This document shows positions 41,611 through 50,637 of a stretch of DNA of 64,000 bases, piece after piece. The translations under genes were made by a program, and so were the position numbers. A model generated the notes under the pieces. That model ran no database searches. It had not been told where the DNA came from and saw only the letters and a list, made by a program, of their open reading frames with translations. This DNA is from Hyalangium versicolor (GTDB lineage Bacteria > Myxococcota > Myxococcia > Myxococcales > Myxococcaceae): positions 187,790 through 251,789 of the forward strand of contig NZ_JAHXBF010000016.1 in assembly GCF_020103695.1 (NCBI RefSeq). Direction: 5' to 3'. How positions within the stretch are numbered: position 1 is the first letter of the stretch; each line of letters opens with the position of its first letter.

Positions 41611-43200
41611 TCAAATGGAGGGAGGAACTCCCGTGCCTCCAGGAGAAGCCGCAGGAGCCGCGGGAGCCGCCGTCCCGGAGGTAGCTGCTCCCGGCGTCGC
41701 ATTGGCGGGCGCGGGAGTGCCGATCAGCGCGGGCGCGGGAGCCGCATTGAGCGGCGCAGGGGTGCCGAGCAGAGGCGGCGCGGACGCAGCCGTGAGTGGC
41801 GCGGGCGATCCCAGCAGCGGCGGCGTCGGCACCGAGCGATCCGCGTTGAGCGGCGGCGCGGTGGCGATGATGCCTGGGCTCACCTGTCCCGTCCCAGCGA
41901 AGTTGCTGAAGTTCGGCGGAGTGATCGGCACGGTGAAGGTCCCCGCGGAGTTCAGCGTGGGCACGTTCGTCCCGAGCGACACGCCCGTCTCCGCGGCCCC
42001 ACCCGGGGGCGGCGCACCGGGAGGCTCAGGAGACTCCGCAGCGAGTGCGGATCCAGGAGCCGGTGTCCCTGGGATGTAGCCCGAGATGTTCGCGGCAGGC
42101 GTGGGAGCCCCCGTCGTGGGGAAGGTGCCGCTGATTGTGTCCGGCGTCACGGCACCCGGACCCATTGCTCCCCCCGTCGTCACGGGACCGGAGATGGGCT
42201 CTCCGGGAACTCCAGGCACACCGGGAGCCGCCGTGCCCTGCTGAGTCCCCTCGGTGCCGACGCTGACCCCGCTCACCGCGAGCACATTCGGCGAGGCCGG
42301 CCCACCGATCGTCGCCGGGCTGACCGGAGTCACCGGCCCGCCGGGGGTTCCCGTCTCGGGTGCCGCGGTGAAGTCGAAGCCAGCGCCCCCGACGCCCTCT
42401 CCGGGGGCTGGAGCCGGAGAGGCCGGGATGAAGCTCCCATTCGAGCCCACGCCACCGAACGTCGGAATCGAGCCCCCAGACTCCAGGCCCTGCACGTTCG
42501 GCAGCACCGCCACCGCCCTCACCTGCTGCCCACCCACCTCGATCTCCACATCCTCGAAGGAGAACTGGATGAAGCCACGAGGCTCGGCGTTGAGCGGCAG
42601 GTTCCACACGAGCACCTCGAACTCCGTGTCGCCCGCACGCGCCACCGCGAGCGGCTGGTGGGACTCGTCATCCGAGTGCGCGCCATGGGTCAGCGCATCC
42701 GCCTGGATCACGGCGCTGTCGGTGAGCAGCTGCCCGTTGCGCCAGACGCTGCCCACGCCCCACACGGCGATGCCCGCGTGCACCGGCGTCGTCGCGGGCC
42801 AGCCGAGCCCGCTGCCCCCATTCAGGTCCCGATCCAGGATCACGCCGCCCTCGACCGGAAAGCCAGGCCGGGGGACGGCCGGGCGGGCCCCTGCCCCCTT
42901 CACCGGGAAGCCGGGCTGCGTCATCTCCACACGGTAGTTGATCTGCCCGAGCCGAAACTCCGCCTCCAGCCGAGCCTTGTCTCCGTACGTGGCCATCCCG
43001 GAGACGCGGTCCTCCACGGTCAGAGTCGCTGACCCGAGGCCACGCTCATACAGGTTGGGGTAAGGAGTCGTCCCCTGGGCGAAGAAGCCCACCGGGGAAG
43101 TCGTCCGAGCGCTCGCCTCGCGGCCCTCGAACGTGAAGCCTCCTGCCGGCCCAGCGGCCAGGAGACCTGTCACCATCATTCCAAGTAGAGAACCCGCCAT
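41611..43200 (-). CDS. Exported protein with long low-complexity tail
   Basis: The 529-residue protein has a signal peptide (MAGSLLGMMVTGLLAAGPAG). About residues 25-225 form a folded domain that I do not recognise (ERGLGSATLTVEDRVSGMA, GGVILDRDLNGGSGLG, FIQFSFEDVEIEVGG). The rest, over 250 residues, is Gly/Pro/Ala/Thr-rich and likely unstructured, ending in three 15-residue repeats of the type APLNAAPAPALIGTP. The ATG at 43200 has GGGAGG just upstream. It may be a surface or matrix protein; there is no anchor, so it could be released. The composition makes database hits unreliable. Confidence 0.75.
   Translation of the reverse strand: MAGSLLGMMVTGLLAAGPAGGFTFEGREASARTTSPVGFFAQGTTPYPNLYERGLGSATLTVEDRVSGMATYGDKARLEAEFRLGQINYRVEMTQPGFPVKGAGARPAVPRPGFPVEGGVILDRDLNGGSGLGWPATTPVHAGIAVWGVGSVWRNGQLLTDSAVIQADALTHGAHSDDESHQPLAVARAGDTEFEVLVWNLPLNAEPRGFIQFSFEDVEIEVGGQQVRAVAVLPNVQGLESGGSIPTFGGVGSNGSFIPASPAPAPGEGVGGAGFDFTAAPETGTPGGPVTPVSPATIGGPASPNVLAVSGVSVGTEGTQQGTAAPGVPGVPGEPISGPVTTGGAMGPGAVTPDTISGTFPTTGAPTPAANISGYIPGTPAPGSALAAESPEPPGAPPPGGAAETGVSLGTNVPTLNSAGTFTVPITPPNFSNFAGTGQVSPGIIATAPPLNADRSVPTPPLLGSPAPLTAASAPPLLGTPAPLNAAPAPALIGTPAPANATPGAATSGTAAPAAPAASPGGTGVPPSI
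41713..41847 (-). repeat. Three 45-bp coding repeats
   Basis: Three imperfect tandem 45-bp units encode 15-residue repeats ending in LLGSP, LLGTP and LIGTP. They sit near the C-terminus of the low-complexity exported protein. Confidence 0.7.
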
Positions 43201-43254
43201 CGCTGCCTCCCTTCCACACAAGGTAGGCAGCGGTGCGGGGGAATGCAGGCCCCG

Positions 43255-43773
43255 CTAGATCAGGCCGCGCGCTCGGCGGATCTGCTCCACCGTCTTGTTG
43301 TACTCAATGTCGAAGGCGCTGGTGCCCTCCTGCAGGTGCTTCAGGCGGGAGCGGGCCTCCTTGTCGATCTCGTCGTCCACGTCCAGGTGCTTCTTCATCA
43401 CCTGGTGGATCTTCGAGCGCAGGACATTGTCGGCGGCGAACACTTCCTCGACGTTCCGGCTGATCAGCAGGAACTCGATCATCTGATTGATGACGTACTC
43501 GATGCCCTCGTCACCCATCTTGAAGCCGCGAACGTCCGCCATCTCACGCTTGACCTGGTTGAACTTGGAGTAGTCGTAGCCACGACGCTCCAGGGCCTCG
43601 CGAGTCGCCTGGTTCACGCGCTCCTCGTTGGCGAGGTACTCGCGCATGATGGCCGACAGGTCCATCTCCGCATCCGCCACCCGCATCGGCTCCACCTCGA
43701 CATCTCCGTCCTGCATCAGCACCTGGATGCACTCACGCGAGATGATCGGGATCACCTTCGGATAGAGCCTCAT
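43255..43773 (-). CDS. DUF507 family protein
   Basis: The 172-residue cytoplasmic protein is almost all helical and highly charged. It has the DUF507 pattern MRLYPKVIPIISRECIQVLM at the start, MREYLANEERVNQATREALE in the middle and IEFLLISRNVEEVFA toward the end. The family is widespread in delta- and epsilonproteobacteria and has no known function. The ATG at 43773 is used because the family begins with MRLY; an ATG at 43788 would add five residues. It lies about 140 bases after uvrC on the same strand, with no clear terminator between. Confidence 0.85.
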   Translation of the reverse strand: MRLYPKVIPIISRECIQVLMQDGDVEVEPMRVADAEMDLSAIMREYLANEERVNQATREALERRGYDYSKFNQVKREMADVRGFKMGDEGIEYVINQMIEFLLISRNVEEVFAADNVLRSKIHQVMKKHLDVDDEIDKEARSRLKHLQEGTSAFDIEYNKTVEQIRRARGLI

Positions 43774-43914
43774 GTGTCGCTCCCTCACCCTCTTTTGCGT
43801 ACTTTCGAACCCGATCGCTATAAATCAGCGTCGCGCCCAGCCGCAATGAAAAATCCCTGGAACCTTCGGGCTCCAGCGCACTTTTTCCCTCGAAATTCCC
43901 GAGGAGAAAATTAA

Positions 43915-45855
43915 TCACGCCGAACCGGCTGGCGACCCTCCTCCGGAGGATTTTTCGTCCACCGCGGCGCCCGCGTCGTCCAGGGAGGCCTCCCGGATGG
44001 GGTCTGCCTCCTCCTCTTCAGGGTGGCCATGAAGGGCGGCATGGACCCGCTCGGCGACCGAGGGGCCGACCACTTCCGCCAGTTCCTCGATGCTGGCCTC
44101 CTGGACCCGCTTGAGCGATCCGAAGTGGCGCAGGAGCATCTTCCGGCGGGCCTCTCCCACCCCGGGGATGTCCTCGAGGGCAGATCGGATCCGGCTCTTG
44201 CGCAGGTCCTTGGCCTGGTAGGTGATGGCGAAGCGGTGGGCCTCATCCCGCATGCGGGTGAGCATGAACATTTCGGCGGAGTTCTGGGTGAGGATGATGG
44301 GGTCTTTTCGCCCCAGGACAAAGACACGCTCGGGGCTGCGAGCGCTTTCAGCGTCACGATCGAACACTTCCTGGTCGCGACTCTTGGCAAGACCTACCAC
44401 GTCCACCTTCTCGATCCCCAGGTCCTTCATGGCGGCGTGAGCGCTGGCGAGCTGGCCCTTGCCGCCGTCGATCACGAGCAGGTCCGGCAGATCCTTCTCG
44501 TCCAGTCCGCGCTTGAGGCGGCGGGAGAGCACCTCGTACATGCTGGCGAAGTCGTCCTGCTTCTCCAGGGTCTTGATCTTGAAGCGGCGGTAGCGGGACT
44601 TGTCCGTCTCGCCATCGGTGACGGCCACCTGCGAGGCGACGATGCTGGAGCCCTGGAAGTGCGAGATGTCGAAGCACTCCATGCGGCGGGGGTAGTTGCG
44701 CAGGTTCAGCTTCTGCTGGAGCCGGGAGAGCACGGCATCCGTCTCGTCCTTGGTGCGCTTGCGCTCGATGAAGGCCTGCTCGGCGTTCTTGCGGGCCATG
44801 AGCACCAGCTCATGCTTCTCGCCGCGCTTGGGCACCAGGACGCGGACCTTCTCGCCCTTGCGCTCGGACAGGAGTGACTCGAGGCCCTCGATGCTCTCGG
44901 GCTCCAGGGGCAGCAGCACCTCCTCGGGCACGAAGCTGCCCTGGTCGTAGTAGAGGTTGACGAAGGAGGGCAGCAACTCCTCGTCTGGGAACTCCTGGCT
45001 GCCGAAGGGGAAGGCCTGGCCGCCGTTGAGCCGGCCCTGCCGCACCCAGAGGACATAGAAGAGGATGCGGTCGCCCTCGCGATGGAGGGAGAACACGTCC
45101 TGATCCTTGAAGTCGGTGGTGGCGACCTTCTGGCGCTCCAGGCTGCGCTCGATGGCCAGCAGCTGATCGCGCAGGCGCGCGGCCTCCTCGAACTTGAGCT
45201 CGGACGCAGCGCGCTTCATGCGGCCCTTGATGCCCTCCACCAGCTCGCTGGCCTTGCCCTCCAGGAAGAGCACCACCTCGTCCACACTGCGGCGGTAGTC
45301 CTCGGGAGGCACCGGGTAGACGCACGGGGCCGGGCAACGGCCGATCTGGTACAGCAGACAGGGCCGCTTGCGGTTGGCCATCACGTGATCGGTGCACGTG
45401 CGCAGGTGGAAGTAGCGGTTGATGAGGCGGAGCGTCTCGCGGATGGCACCGGCGCTCGAGTAGGGCCCGAAGTAGCGGGCCCCATCCCGCTCGTACTTTC
45501 GTATCACCTCGAGCCGCGGGAACGTCTGCGTCCGGTCCAGACGCAGGGAGATGAACTGCTTGTCGTCCTTGAGGAGGACGTTGAAGCGCGGCTTGTGCTT
45601 CTTGATGAGCTCGTTCTCGAGGAGGAGCGCCTCCTTCTCGTTGTGGACGAGCACCGTCTCGATATCCCCGAGGATCGAGTCGAGCATCGAGACGAAGACG
45701 CGCGTGTCCCCGGTCCGGGTGAAGTACGAGCGGACCCGGTTGCGCAGACTGATGGCCTTGCCCACATAGATGACCTGGCCGCGGCGGTCCTTCATCAGGT
45801 ACACGCCGGGTTCGGTGGGCAGGGCGTCCAGCTTCTCCTGGAGCCGGGCGTCCAT
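43915..45855 (-). CDS. uvrC: Excinuclease ABC subunit C
   Basis: UvrC makes both cuts around a DNA lesion in nucleotide excision repair after UvrB is loaded. The 646-residue protein has the GIY-YIG nuclease domain (GVYLMKD at residue 17, VIYVGKA at 28), a UVR motif that binds UvrB (ASELKFEEAARLRDQLLAIE), the RNase H-like C-terminal nuclease (ECFDISHFQGSSIVAS, LLVIDGGKGQLASAH) and a helix-hairpin-helix pair (LEDIPGVGEARRKMLLRHFG). The acidic tail of about 25 residues is variable. It begins six bases after uvrB, so they share a transcript. Confidence 0.97.
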   Translation of the reverse strand: MDARLQEKLDALPTEPGVYLMKDRRGQVIYVGKAISLRNRVRSYFTRTGDTRVFVSMLDSILGDIETVLVHNEKEALLLENELIKKHKPRFNVLLKDDKQFISLRLDRTQTFPRLEVIRKYERDGARYFGPYSSAGAIRETLRLINRYFHLRTCTDHVMANRKRPCLLYQIGRCPAPCVYPVPPEDYRRSVDEVVLFLEGKASELVEGIKGRMKRAASELKFEEAARLRDQLLAIERSLERQKVATTDFKDQDVFSLHREGDRILFYVLWVRQGRLNGGQAFPFGSQEFPDEELLPSFVNLYYDQGSFVPEEVLLPLEPESIEGLESLLSERKGEKVRVLVPKRGEKHELVLMARKNAEQAFIERKRTKDETDAVLSRLQQKLNLRNYPRRMECFDISHFQGSSIVASQVAVTDGETDKSRYRRFKIKTLEKQDDFASMYEVLSRRLKRGLDEKDLPDLLVIDGGKGQLASAHAAMKDLGIEKVDVVGLAKSRDQEVFDRDAESARSPERVFVLGRKDPIILTQNSAEMFMLTRMRDEAHRFAITYQAKDLRKSRIRSALEDIPGVGEARRKMLLRHFGSLKRVQEASIEELAEVVGPSVAERVHAALHGHPEEEEADPIREASLDDAGAAVDEKSSGGGSPAGSA

Positions 45856-45861
45856 GGTGGG

Positions 45862-47958
45862 CTAGCGCCTCCTCCGGCCCTTGGCGGCGTGGCCCTTGCG
45901 GCCCTTCATGGGCACGTCCTTCTCAGGAGGCTTCACGGGGGCGGCGAGCAGCGCGCGGCTGGGCGGCTTGAGGCCCAGGTCCATGTCCTTGAGCAGGAGG
46001 ATGCGATCGCGGCACTGGGCCGCCTTCTCGAACTCCATCTCATCGGCGGCGCGCTGCATGTCCTTGGTGTACTCCTCGATGAGGCGCTTGATCTCCTTGG
46101 GGATGAGCAGATCGTTGGCGGCATCGGCGGCCATGGGCAGGGCCATGGGGTCGGCGTCGTAGAACTGCGAGGCCAGATCGGTGATGGCGCTCTTGACGGA
46201 GCGTGGAGTGATGCCGTGATCCTCATTGTACTTGCGCTGCACGTCGCGGCGGCGGTTGGTCTCTTCGATGGCCAGCTTCATGGAGTCGGTCATCTGATCC
46301 GAGTACATGATGACGTGGCCGTTCAGGTTGCGGGCCGCGCGGCCGATGGTCTGGATGAGCGAGACGTGGCTGCGCAGGAAGCCCTCCTTGTCCGCGTCGA
46401 GGATGGCGACCAGGGACACCTCGGGGATGTCCAGGCCCTCGCGCAGCAGGTTGATGCCCACCAGCACGTCGAAAACGCCCTTGCGCAAGTCGCGGATGAT
46501 GGCGGTGCGCTCGATGGCGTCGATGTCCGAGTGCAGGTAGCGCACCTTGACGCCCACGTCGGTGAAGTACTCGGTGAGGTCCTCGGCCATGCGCTTGGTG
46601 AGGGTGGTCACCAGGACCCGCTCCTGGCGAGAGACGCGGACGCGGACATGCTCCAGCAGATCGTCCACCTGGTTGGCGGCGGGACGGACCTCGACGGGTG
46701 GATCCATGAGGCCGGTGGGGCGGATGATCTGCTCCACCACGACACCCCTGCTCTTCTGCAACTCGTACTCGGCGGGAGTGGCCGAGACGAAGACGGCCTG
46801 CTGCACCATGCCCTCGAACTCGGTGAACTTGAGCGGCCGGTTGTCCAGGGCGCTGGGCAGGCGGAAGCCGTAGTCCACCAGCGTCTCCTTGCGCGAGCGG
46901 TCGCCGCGGTACATGGCGCCGATCTGCGGGATGGTCTGGTGGCTCTCATCGATGAGGATGAGCATGTTGCGCGGGAAGTAGTCGATGAGGCACGGGGGCG
47001 GCTCGCCGGGGGCGCGGCCCGAGAAGTGGCGCGAGTAGTTCTCGATGCCGTTGCAGAAACCCACCTGCTCGATCATCTCGAGATCGAACATCGTGCGCTG
47101 CTCCAGGCGCTGGGCCTCCAGCAGCTTGCCCTCTTTCTTGAAGAGGCTGAGACGCTCGGCCAGCTCGTCGCGGATCGTCTGCAACGCGCGCTTCCGGGTA
47201 TCCACCTCTGTCACGTAGTGGCTGGCCGGGAAGATGACGATCTTATCCAGCGAGCCCAGGGTGAGGCCACGCAGCGGGTCGAACTCGGTGATCTTCTCCA
47301 CCTCGTCGCCGAAGAAGCTGATGCGGACGGCGCGCTCCTCCTCGTAGGCGGGGAACACCTCGACGGTGTCGCCGCGAGCACGGAAGGTGCCGCGGTGGAA
47401 ATCGAAGTCGTTGCGCTCGTACTGGCCCTCGACCAGGCGGCGCATGAGCGCATCGCGACCGAGCTCGGCGCCCTGGTTCACGGTGATGGCCATGTCCACG
47501 TAGGAGCGCGCGGTACCCAGGCCGTAGATGCAGGACACGCTGGCGACGATGATCACGTCATCGCGAATGCGCAGGCTGTGGGTAGCCGAGTGCCGCATCC
47601 GCTCGATCTCATCGTTGATGGACGAATCCTTCTCGATGAAGGTGTCCGACGAGGGGACGTAGGCCTCGGGCTGGTAGTAGTCGTAGTAGGAGACGAAGTA
47701 CTCGACGGCGTTGTTCGGGAAGACTTCCTTGAACTCGCCGTAAAGCTGGGCAGCCAGGGTCTTGTTGTGGGCGATGATGAGAGTGGGCCGCTTCACGTGG
47801 GCGATGACGTTCGCCATGGTGAACGTCTTGCCCGAGCCGGTGACGCCCAGCAGGGTCTGGTACTGGTCCCCGCGCAGCAGGCCCGCGGTCAGCTCGGCAA
47901 TGGCCCTCGGCTGGTCGCCCTGCGGCTGGTGTTCGCTACGAATCTCGAAGTCCGCCAT
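45862..47958 (-). CDS. uvrB: Excinuclease ABC subunit B
   Basis: UvrB is the damage-verifying helicase of excision repair. The 698-residue protein has Walker A (GVTGSGKT, residues 38-45), the beta-hairpin that grips DNA (YYDYYQPEAYVPSSDTFIEK), DESH box (LILIDESHQTIPQ), motifs V-VI (GINLLREGLDIPEVSLVAI, QTIGRAARN) and a C-terminal UVR domain (ADEMEFEKAAQCRDRI) that meets UvrC. A basic tail rich in Lys and Arg follows. The ATG at 47958 starts the family sequence MADFEI; an upstream codon at 47976 is less likely. Confidence 0.97.
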   Translation of the reverse strand: MADFEIRSEHQPQGDQPRAIAELTAGLLRGDQYQTLLGVTGSGKTFTMANVIAHVKRPTLIIAHNKTLAAQLYGEFKEVFPNNAVEYFVSYYDYYQPEAYVPSSDTFIEKDSSINDEIERMRHSATHSLRIRDDVIIVASVSCIYGLGTARSYVDMAITVNQGAELGRDALMRRLVEGQYERNDFDFHRGTFRARGDTVEVFPAYEEERAVRISFFGDEVEKITEFDPLRGLTLGSLDKIVIFPASHYVTEVDTRKRALQTIRDELAERLSLFKKEGKLLEAQRLEQRTMFDLEMIEQVGFCNGIENYSRHFSGRAPGEPPPCLIDYFPRNMLILIDESHQTIPQIGAMYRGDRSRKETLVDYGFRLPSALDNRPLKFTEFEGMVQQAVFVSATPAEYELQKSRGVVVEQIIRPTGLMDPPVEVRPAANQVDDLLEHVRVRVSRQERVLVTTLTKRMAEDLTEYFTDVGVKVRYLHSDIDAIERTAIIRDLRKGVFDVLVGINLLREGLDIPEVSLVAILDADKEGFLRSHVSLIQTIGRAARNLNGHVIMYSDQMTDSMKLAIEETNRRRDVQRKYNEDHGITPRSVKSAITDLASQFYDADPMALPMAADAANDLLIPKEIKRLIEEYTKDMQRAADEMEFEKAAQCRDRILLLKDMDLGLKPPSRALLAAPVKPPEKDVPMKGRKGHAAKGRRRR

Positions 47959-48036
47959 GGCCCCGTCATTTAACACCCCGGAACCGGGCAGGCTGGCACT
48001 TCCTGCACGCCTGCCCGACAGCGAACGGACGCGGGG

Positions 48037-49719
48037 CTACTTTGCCCCCTTCGCCTCCAGGAACTCGACCGCCTCGAGGGACTCACGCCGGGCCGCCTCG
48101 AACTCATCCCCCTTGTTCCAGCGAGGCATCTCGGGAGCACGGGCGACATGGGCGCCGAGCAGGAAGAAAAGGCCCACGTCCTCCACGGCACCGCTGAAAT
48201 CCCAATCCGGGCGCAGTTCGTCCGAGGGCTGGTGGTAGTGCCGGGCCTCCCAGACTTCGCGCTGCTGCTTGCCCCACCCTTCCGGGCGGCCGATGAAGTC
48301 CATGCCACTGCCGAAATAGGCCGCGGGGATGCCGAGCCGGGCGAAGGAGAACTGGTCCGAGCGGTAGAAGAAGCCCCGGTCGGAGAGCTGGTCCGCCTTC
48401 ACGGTGCGGCTCTGGGCCTTGGCCAGCCCGATGATGGCGGCATCGAGGTTGGACTTGCCCAGGCCGATGACGGTGACGTCTCGCGTGCGGCCGAGGATGT
48501 TGAAGCCATCGATGTTGATGTTGGCGGCGATGCGGCCGGCGGGCACGGGCAGGTGCGTGGAGAGATGCTGCGAGCCCAGGAGCCCCTGCTCCTCGGCGGC
48601 CACGGCGGCGAAGAGGATGGAGCGGCGCGGAGGCTTGGGCAGGGCCCGGAAGGCACGCGCCACGGAGAGGAGGGCCGACACGCCCGCGGCGTTGTCCAGC
48701 GCACCATTGTAGATGGCGTCCTCGCCGGGATTCGCGTTCTCCTTCATGCCGAGATGATCGTGGTGGGCGGTGTAGAGCACCACCTCTTGCGTGAGCTTGG
48801 GATCGCTGCCGGGCAGCAGGCCCAGCACATTGGCGGTGGGCCGGCGCCGCACCTGATTGGCGAACCGCGTCGAGACCTTGACGCCAAGTGGCACGGGCTG
48901 GAACTCGCGCTTCTGGGCCGAGGCGATGAGCGCCTCCAGTGCCCGTCCCCCGAGGCGGACGATGCGCCGCGTGGCATCCTCGGTGGTCCAGCCCTTCACC
49001 TGGAGGCTGGAACCGGCGGTGGCAGGCAGTTCGAACTGCTCGCCGGTCCATGAGGTCTGCACCACCTGCCAGGGGTACCCGGCGCTCGGAGTGGTGTGGA
49101 GGATGATGGCTCCCGCGGCGCCGACCTTCGCCGCCTGCTCGTACTTGTAGTCCCAGCGTCCGTACCAGAGGCGCGTGCGGCCGGCGAAGAGGGCCGGATC
49201 GTCCGACGGATCATTGTTGAGGATGAGGAGCGTCTTGCCCCGCATGTCCATCCCCTTGAAATCATCCCAGCCGTGCTCGGGAGCGACGATGCCGTAGCCC
49301 ACGAAGACCAGCTCCGACTCATCCAGCCGAGCCTCGGGCTCCTGCACTCCGGAGACGGCGATGAACTCGTCATGGAACTGGAGATCGATGCGCCCGGAAG
49401 GAGCGGAGAAGGTCAGCGTGTCGGGGTGGCCGTTCATGCCCACGAGCTCGAACGGTTGGAACCAGGTCCCCTCATCGCCGGCCGGCTTCAGCCCGAGCAC
49501 TTCGAACTGCGAGGCGATGTACGCCTGAGCCAGCGCATCGCCGCGCGTGCCCGGCCCGCGGCCCTCGAGGAGATCGTGCGCGAGGAAGCGCACATGACCT
49601 CGGAGCATGTTGGCATCGATGACTTGTGCCGCCGCCTTCTCCGAGGGGGTGGACAGGGGCACGGCCTGCGCGAGAACGGGGAGCGGGAGGAGGAACAGCA
49701 GGGACATCAGGCGCTTCAT
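48037..49719 (-). CDS. M28 family zinc peptidase, exported
   Basis: The 560-residue protein has a signal peptide (MKRLMSLLFLLPLPVLAQA). A protease-associated domain (about 130-260, with AAKVGAAGAIILHTTPSAGY) is inserted before the catalytic core. Zinc ligands are visible in order: His in YTAHHDHLGM, Asp in GALDNAAGVSALL, Glu pair in AAVAAEEQGLLGS, Asp in NINIDGFNI and His in EARHYHQPSDE. This is the M28 aminopeptidase/carboxypeptidase arrangement, acting on peptides outside the cytoplasm. It is probably a single-gene unit, with its promoter in the 124-bp gap before the divergent membrane protein. Confidence 0.92.
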   Translation of the reverse strand: MKRLMSLLFLLPLPVLAQAVPLSTPSEKAAAQVIDANMLRGHVRFLAHDLLEGRGPGTRGDALAQAYIASQFEVLGLKPAGDEGTWFQPFELVGMNGHPDTLTFSAPSGRIDLQFHDEFIAVSGVQEPEARLDESELVFVGYGIVAPEHGWDDFKGMDMRGKTLLILNNDPSDDPALFAGRTRLWYGRWDYKYEQAAKVGAAGAIILHTTPSAGYPWQVVQTSWTGEQFELPATAGSSLQVKGWTTEDATRRIVRLGGRALEALIASAQKREFQPVPLGVKVSTRFANQVRRRPTANVLGLLPGSDPKLTQEVVLYTAHHDHLGMKENANPGEDAIYNGALDNAAGVSALLSVARAFRALPKPPRRSILFAAVAAEEQGLLGSQHLSTHLPVPAGRIAANINIDGFNILGRTRDVTVIGLGKSNLDAAIIGLAKAQSRTVKADQLSDRGFFYRSDQFSFARLGIPAAYFGSGMDFIGRPEGWGKQQREVWEARHYHQPSDELRPDWDFSGAVEDVGLFFLLGAHVARAPEMPRWNKGDEFEAARRESLEAVEFLEAKGAK

Positions 49720-49843
49720 GGGGCGAAGCCCTAACACGAAGCTCCGCTTGTCGGCAGGCTCAATCGGGCCTCTGGAGGCCTGACGCGAGGTTGGGCCCCT
49801 GCCTGCACGGAGGCTAGGCTATGAGCCCTCCCAGGTACTCACC

Positions 49844-50554
49844 ATGCTCCTCGGACACTTCGCTCTCGGATTCGCCGCGAAACGCCTTGCACCTCGGACG
49901 CCGCTGTCTCTGTTGCTCACGGCGCCCTTCCTGCTCGATCTGGTCTTCCCCCTGCTGGTGCTGCTGGGCTGGGAGCAGATGCGAGTGCTGCCGGGAGAGT
50001 CCGGGTTCCTCACGCTGGAACTGGTGAACATGCCCTACAGCCACAGCCTGTTGGCCGCCGTGGGCTGGGCCGTGCTCATGGCCCTGCCCTACTTCGCGTG
50101 GCGCAGAGATGGACGTGGAGCTCTCATCCTCGCTGTGTTGGTGATCAGCCACTGGGTTCTGGACGCGGTGACGCACCGGCCGGACGTGCCTGTGCTCCTC
50201 TCGGGAGGCCCGAAGGTAGGGCTCGGGCTGTGGTACTCGCTCCTCGGCACGATGGTCATCGAGGGGTCACTCTTCGCGGGGTGCGTGTGGCTGTACGCCT
50301 CGACGACCCGAGCCGCGGACCGCTCGGGAAGGATTGCGCTCGGCTCCCTGGTGGGCACGTTGGTGGTGATGTACCTGGGCTTCGTATTCGGCCCGCCGCC
50401 ACCGAGCGCCGAGTCCGTGGCGTACCTCATGCTGATCGGCTGGGTGCTGCCCTTCTGGGCGAGGTGGGTCGAGCGTCACCGGCCTGAAACATCAGGGATT
50501 CTACGTATCCAAGACCCGAGGCTCTCAGAGCACAAATCCTCTCACTCAGAGTGA
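49844..50554 (+). CDS. Multi-pass membrane protein of unknown function
   Basis: The 236-residue protein has about six membrane helices (for example LSLLLTAPFLLDLVFPLLVLL broken by its natural ends, ALILAVLVISHWVLDAVTHR and GSLVGTLVVMYLGFVFG). Conserved-looking polar residues lie in helices: MPYSHSLLAAVG and ISHWVLDAVTHRPD, which resemble the His/Asp pattern of YdjM/DUF457-type membrane hydrolases. That link is weak. The start at 49844 fits the first helix. It stands alone before the large surface protein gene on the same strand. Confidence 0.75.
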   Translation: MLLGHFALGFAAKRLAPRTPLSLLLTAPFLLDLVFPLLVLLGWEQMRVLPGESGFLTLELVNMPYSHSLLAAVGWAVLMALPYFAWRRDGRGALILAVLVISHWVLDAVTHRPDVPVLLSGGPKVGLGLWYSLLGTMVIEGSLFAGCVWLYASTTRAADRSGRIALGSLVGTLVVMYLGFVFGPPPPSAESVAYLMLIGWVLPFWARWVERHRPETSGILRIQDPRLSEHKSSHSE

Positions 50555-50637
50555 TCCGCCGCGATGCTGGTTTACCCGGATCCAATCTCACGGGTCACTG
50601 ATGCAATCTGCCCCTGCATTCTCGCCAACAGGGGCCC

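Noticed and set aside
45082..47973. 963-codon open frame on the plus strand
   Set aside because: It is antisense to uvrC and uvrB, both of which are certain, and reads as His/Asp/Val-rich noise.
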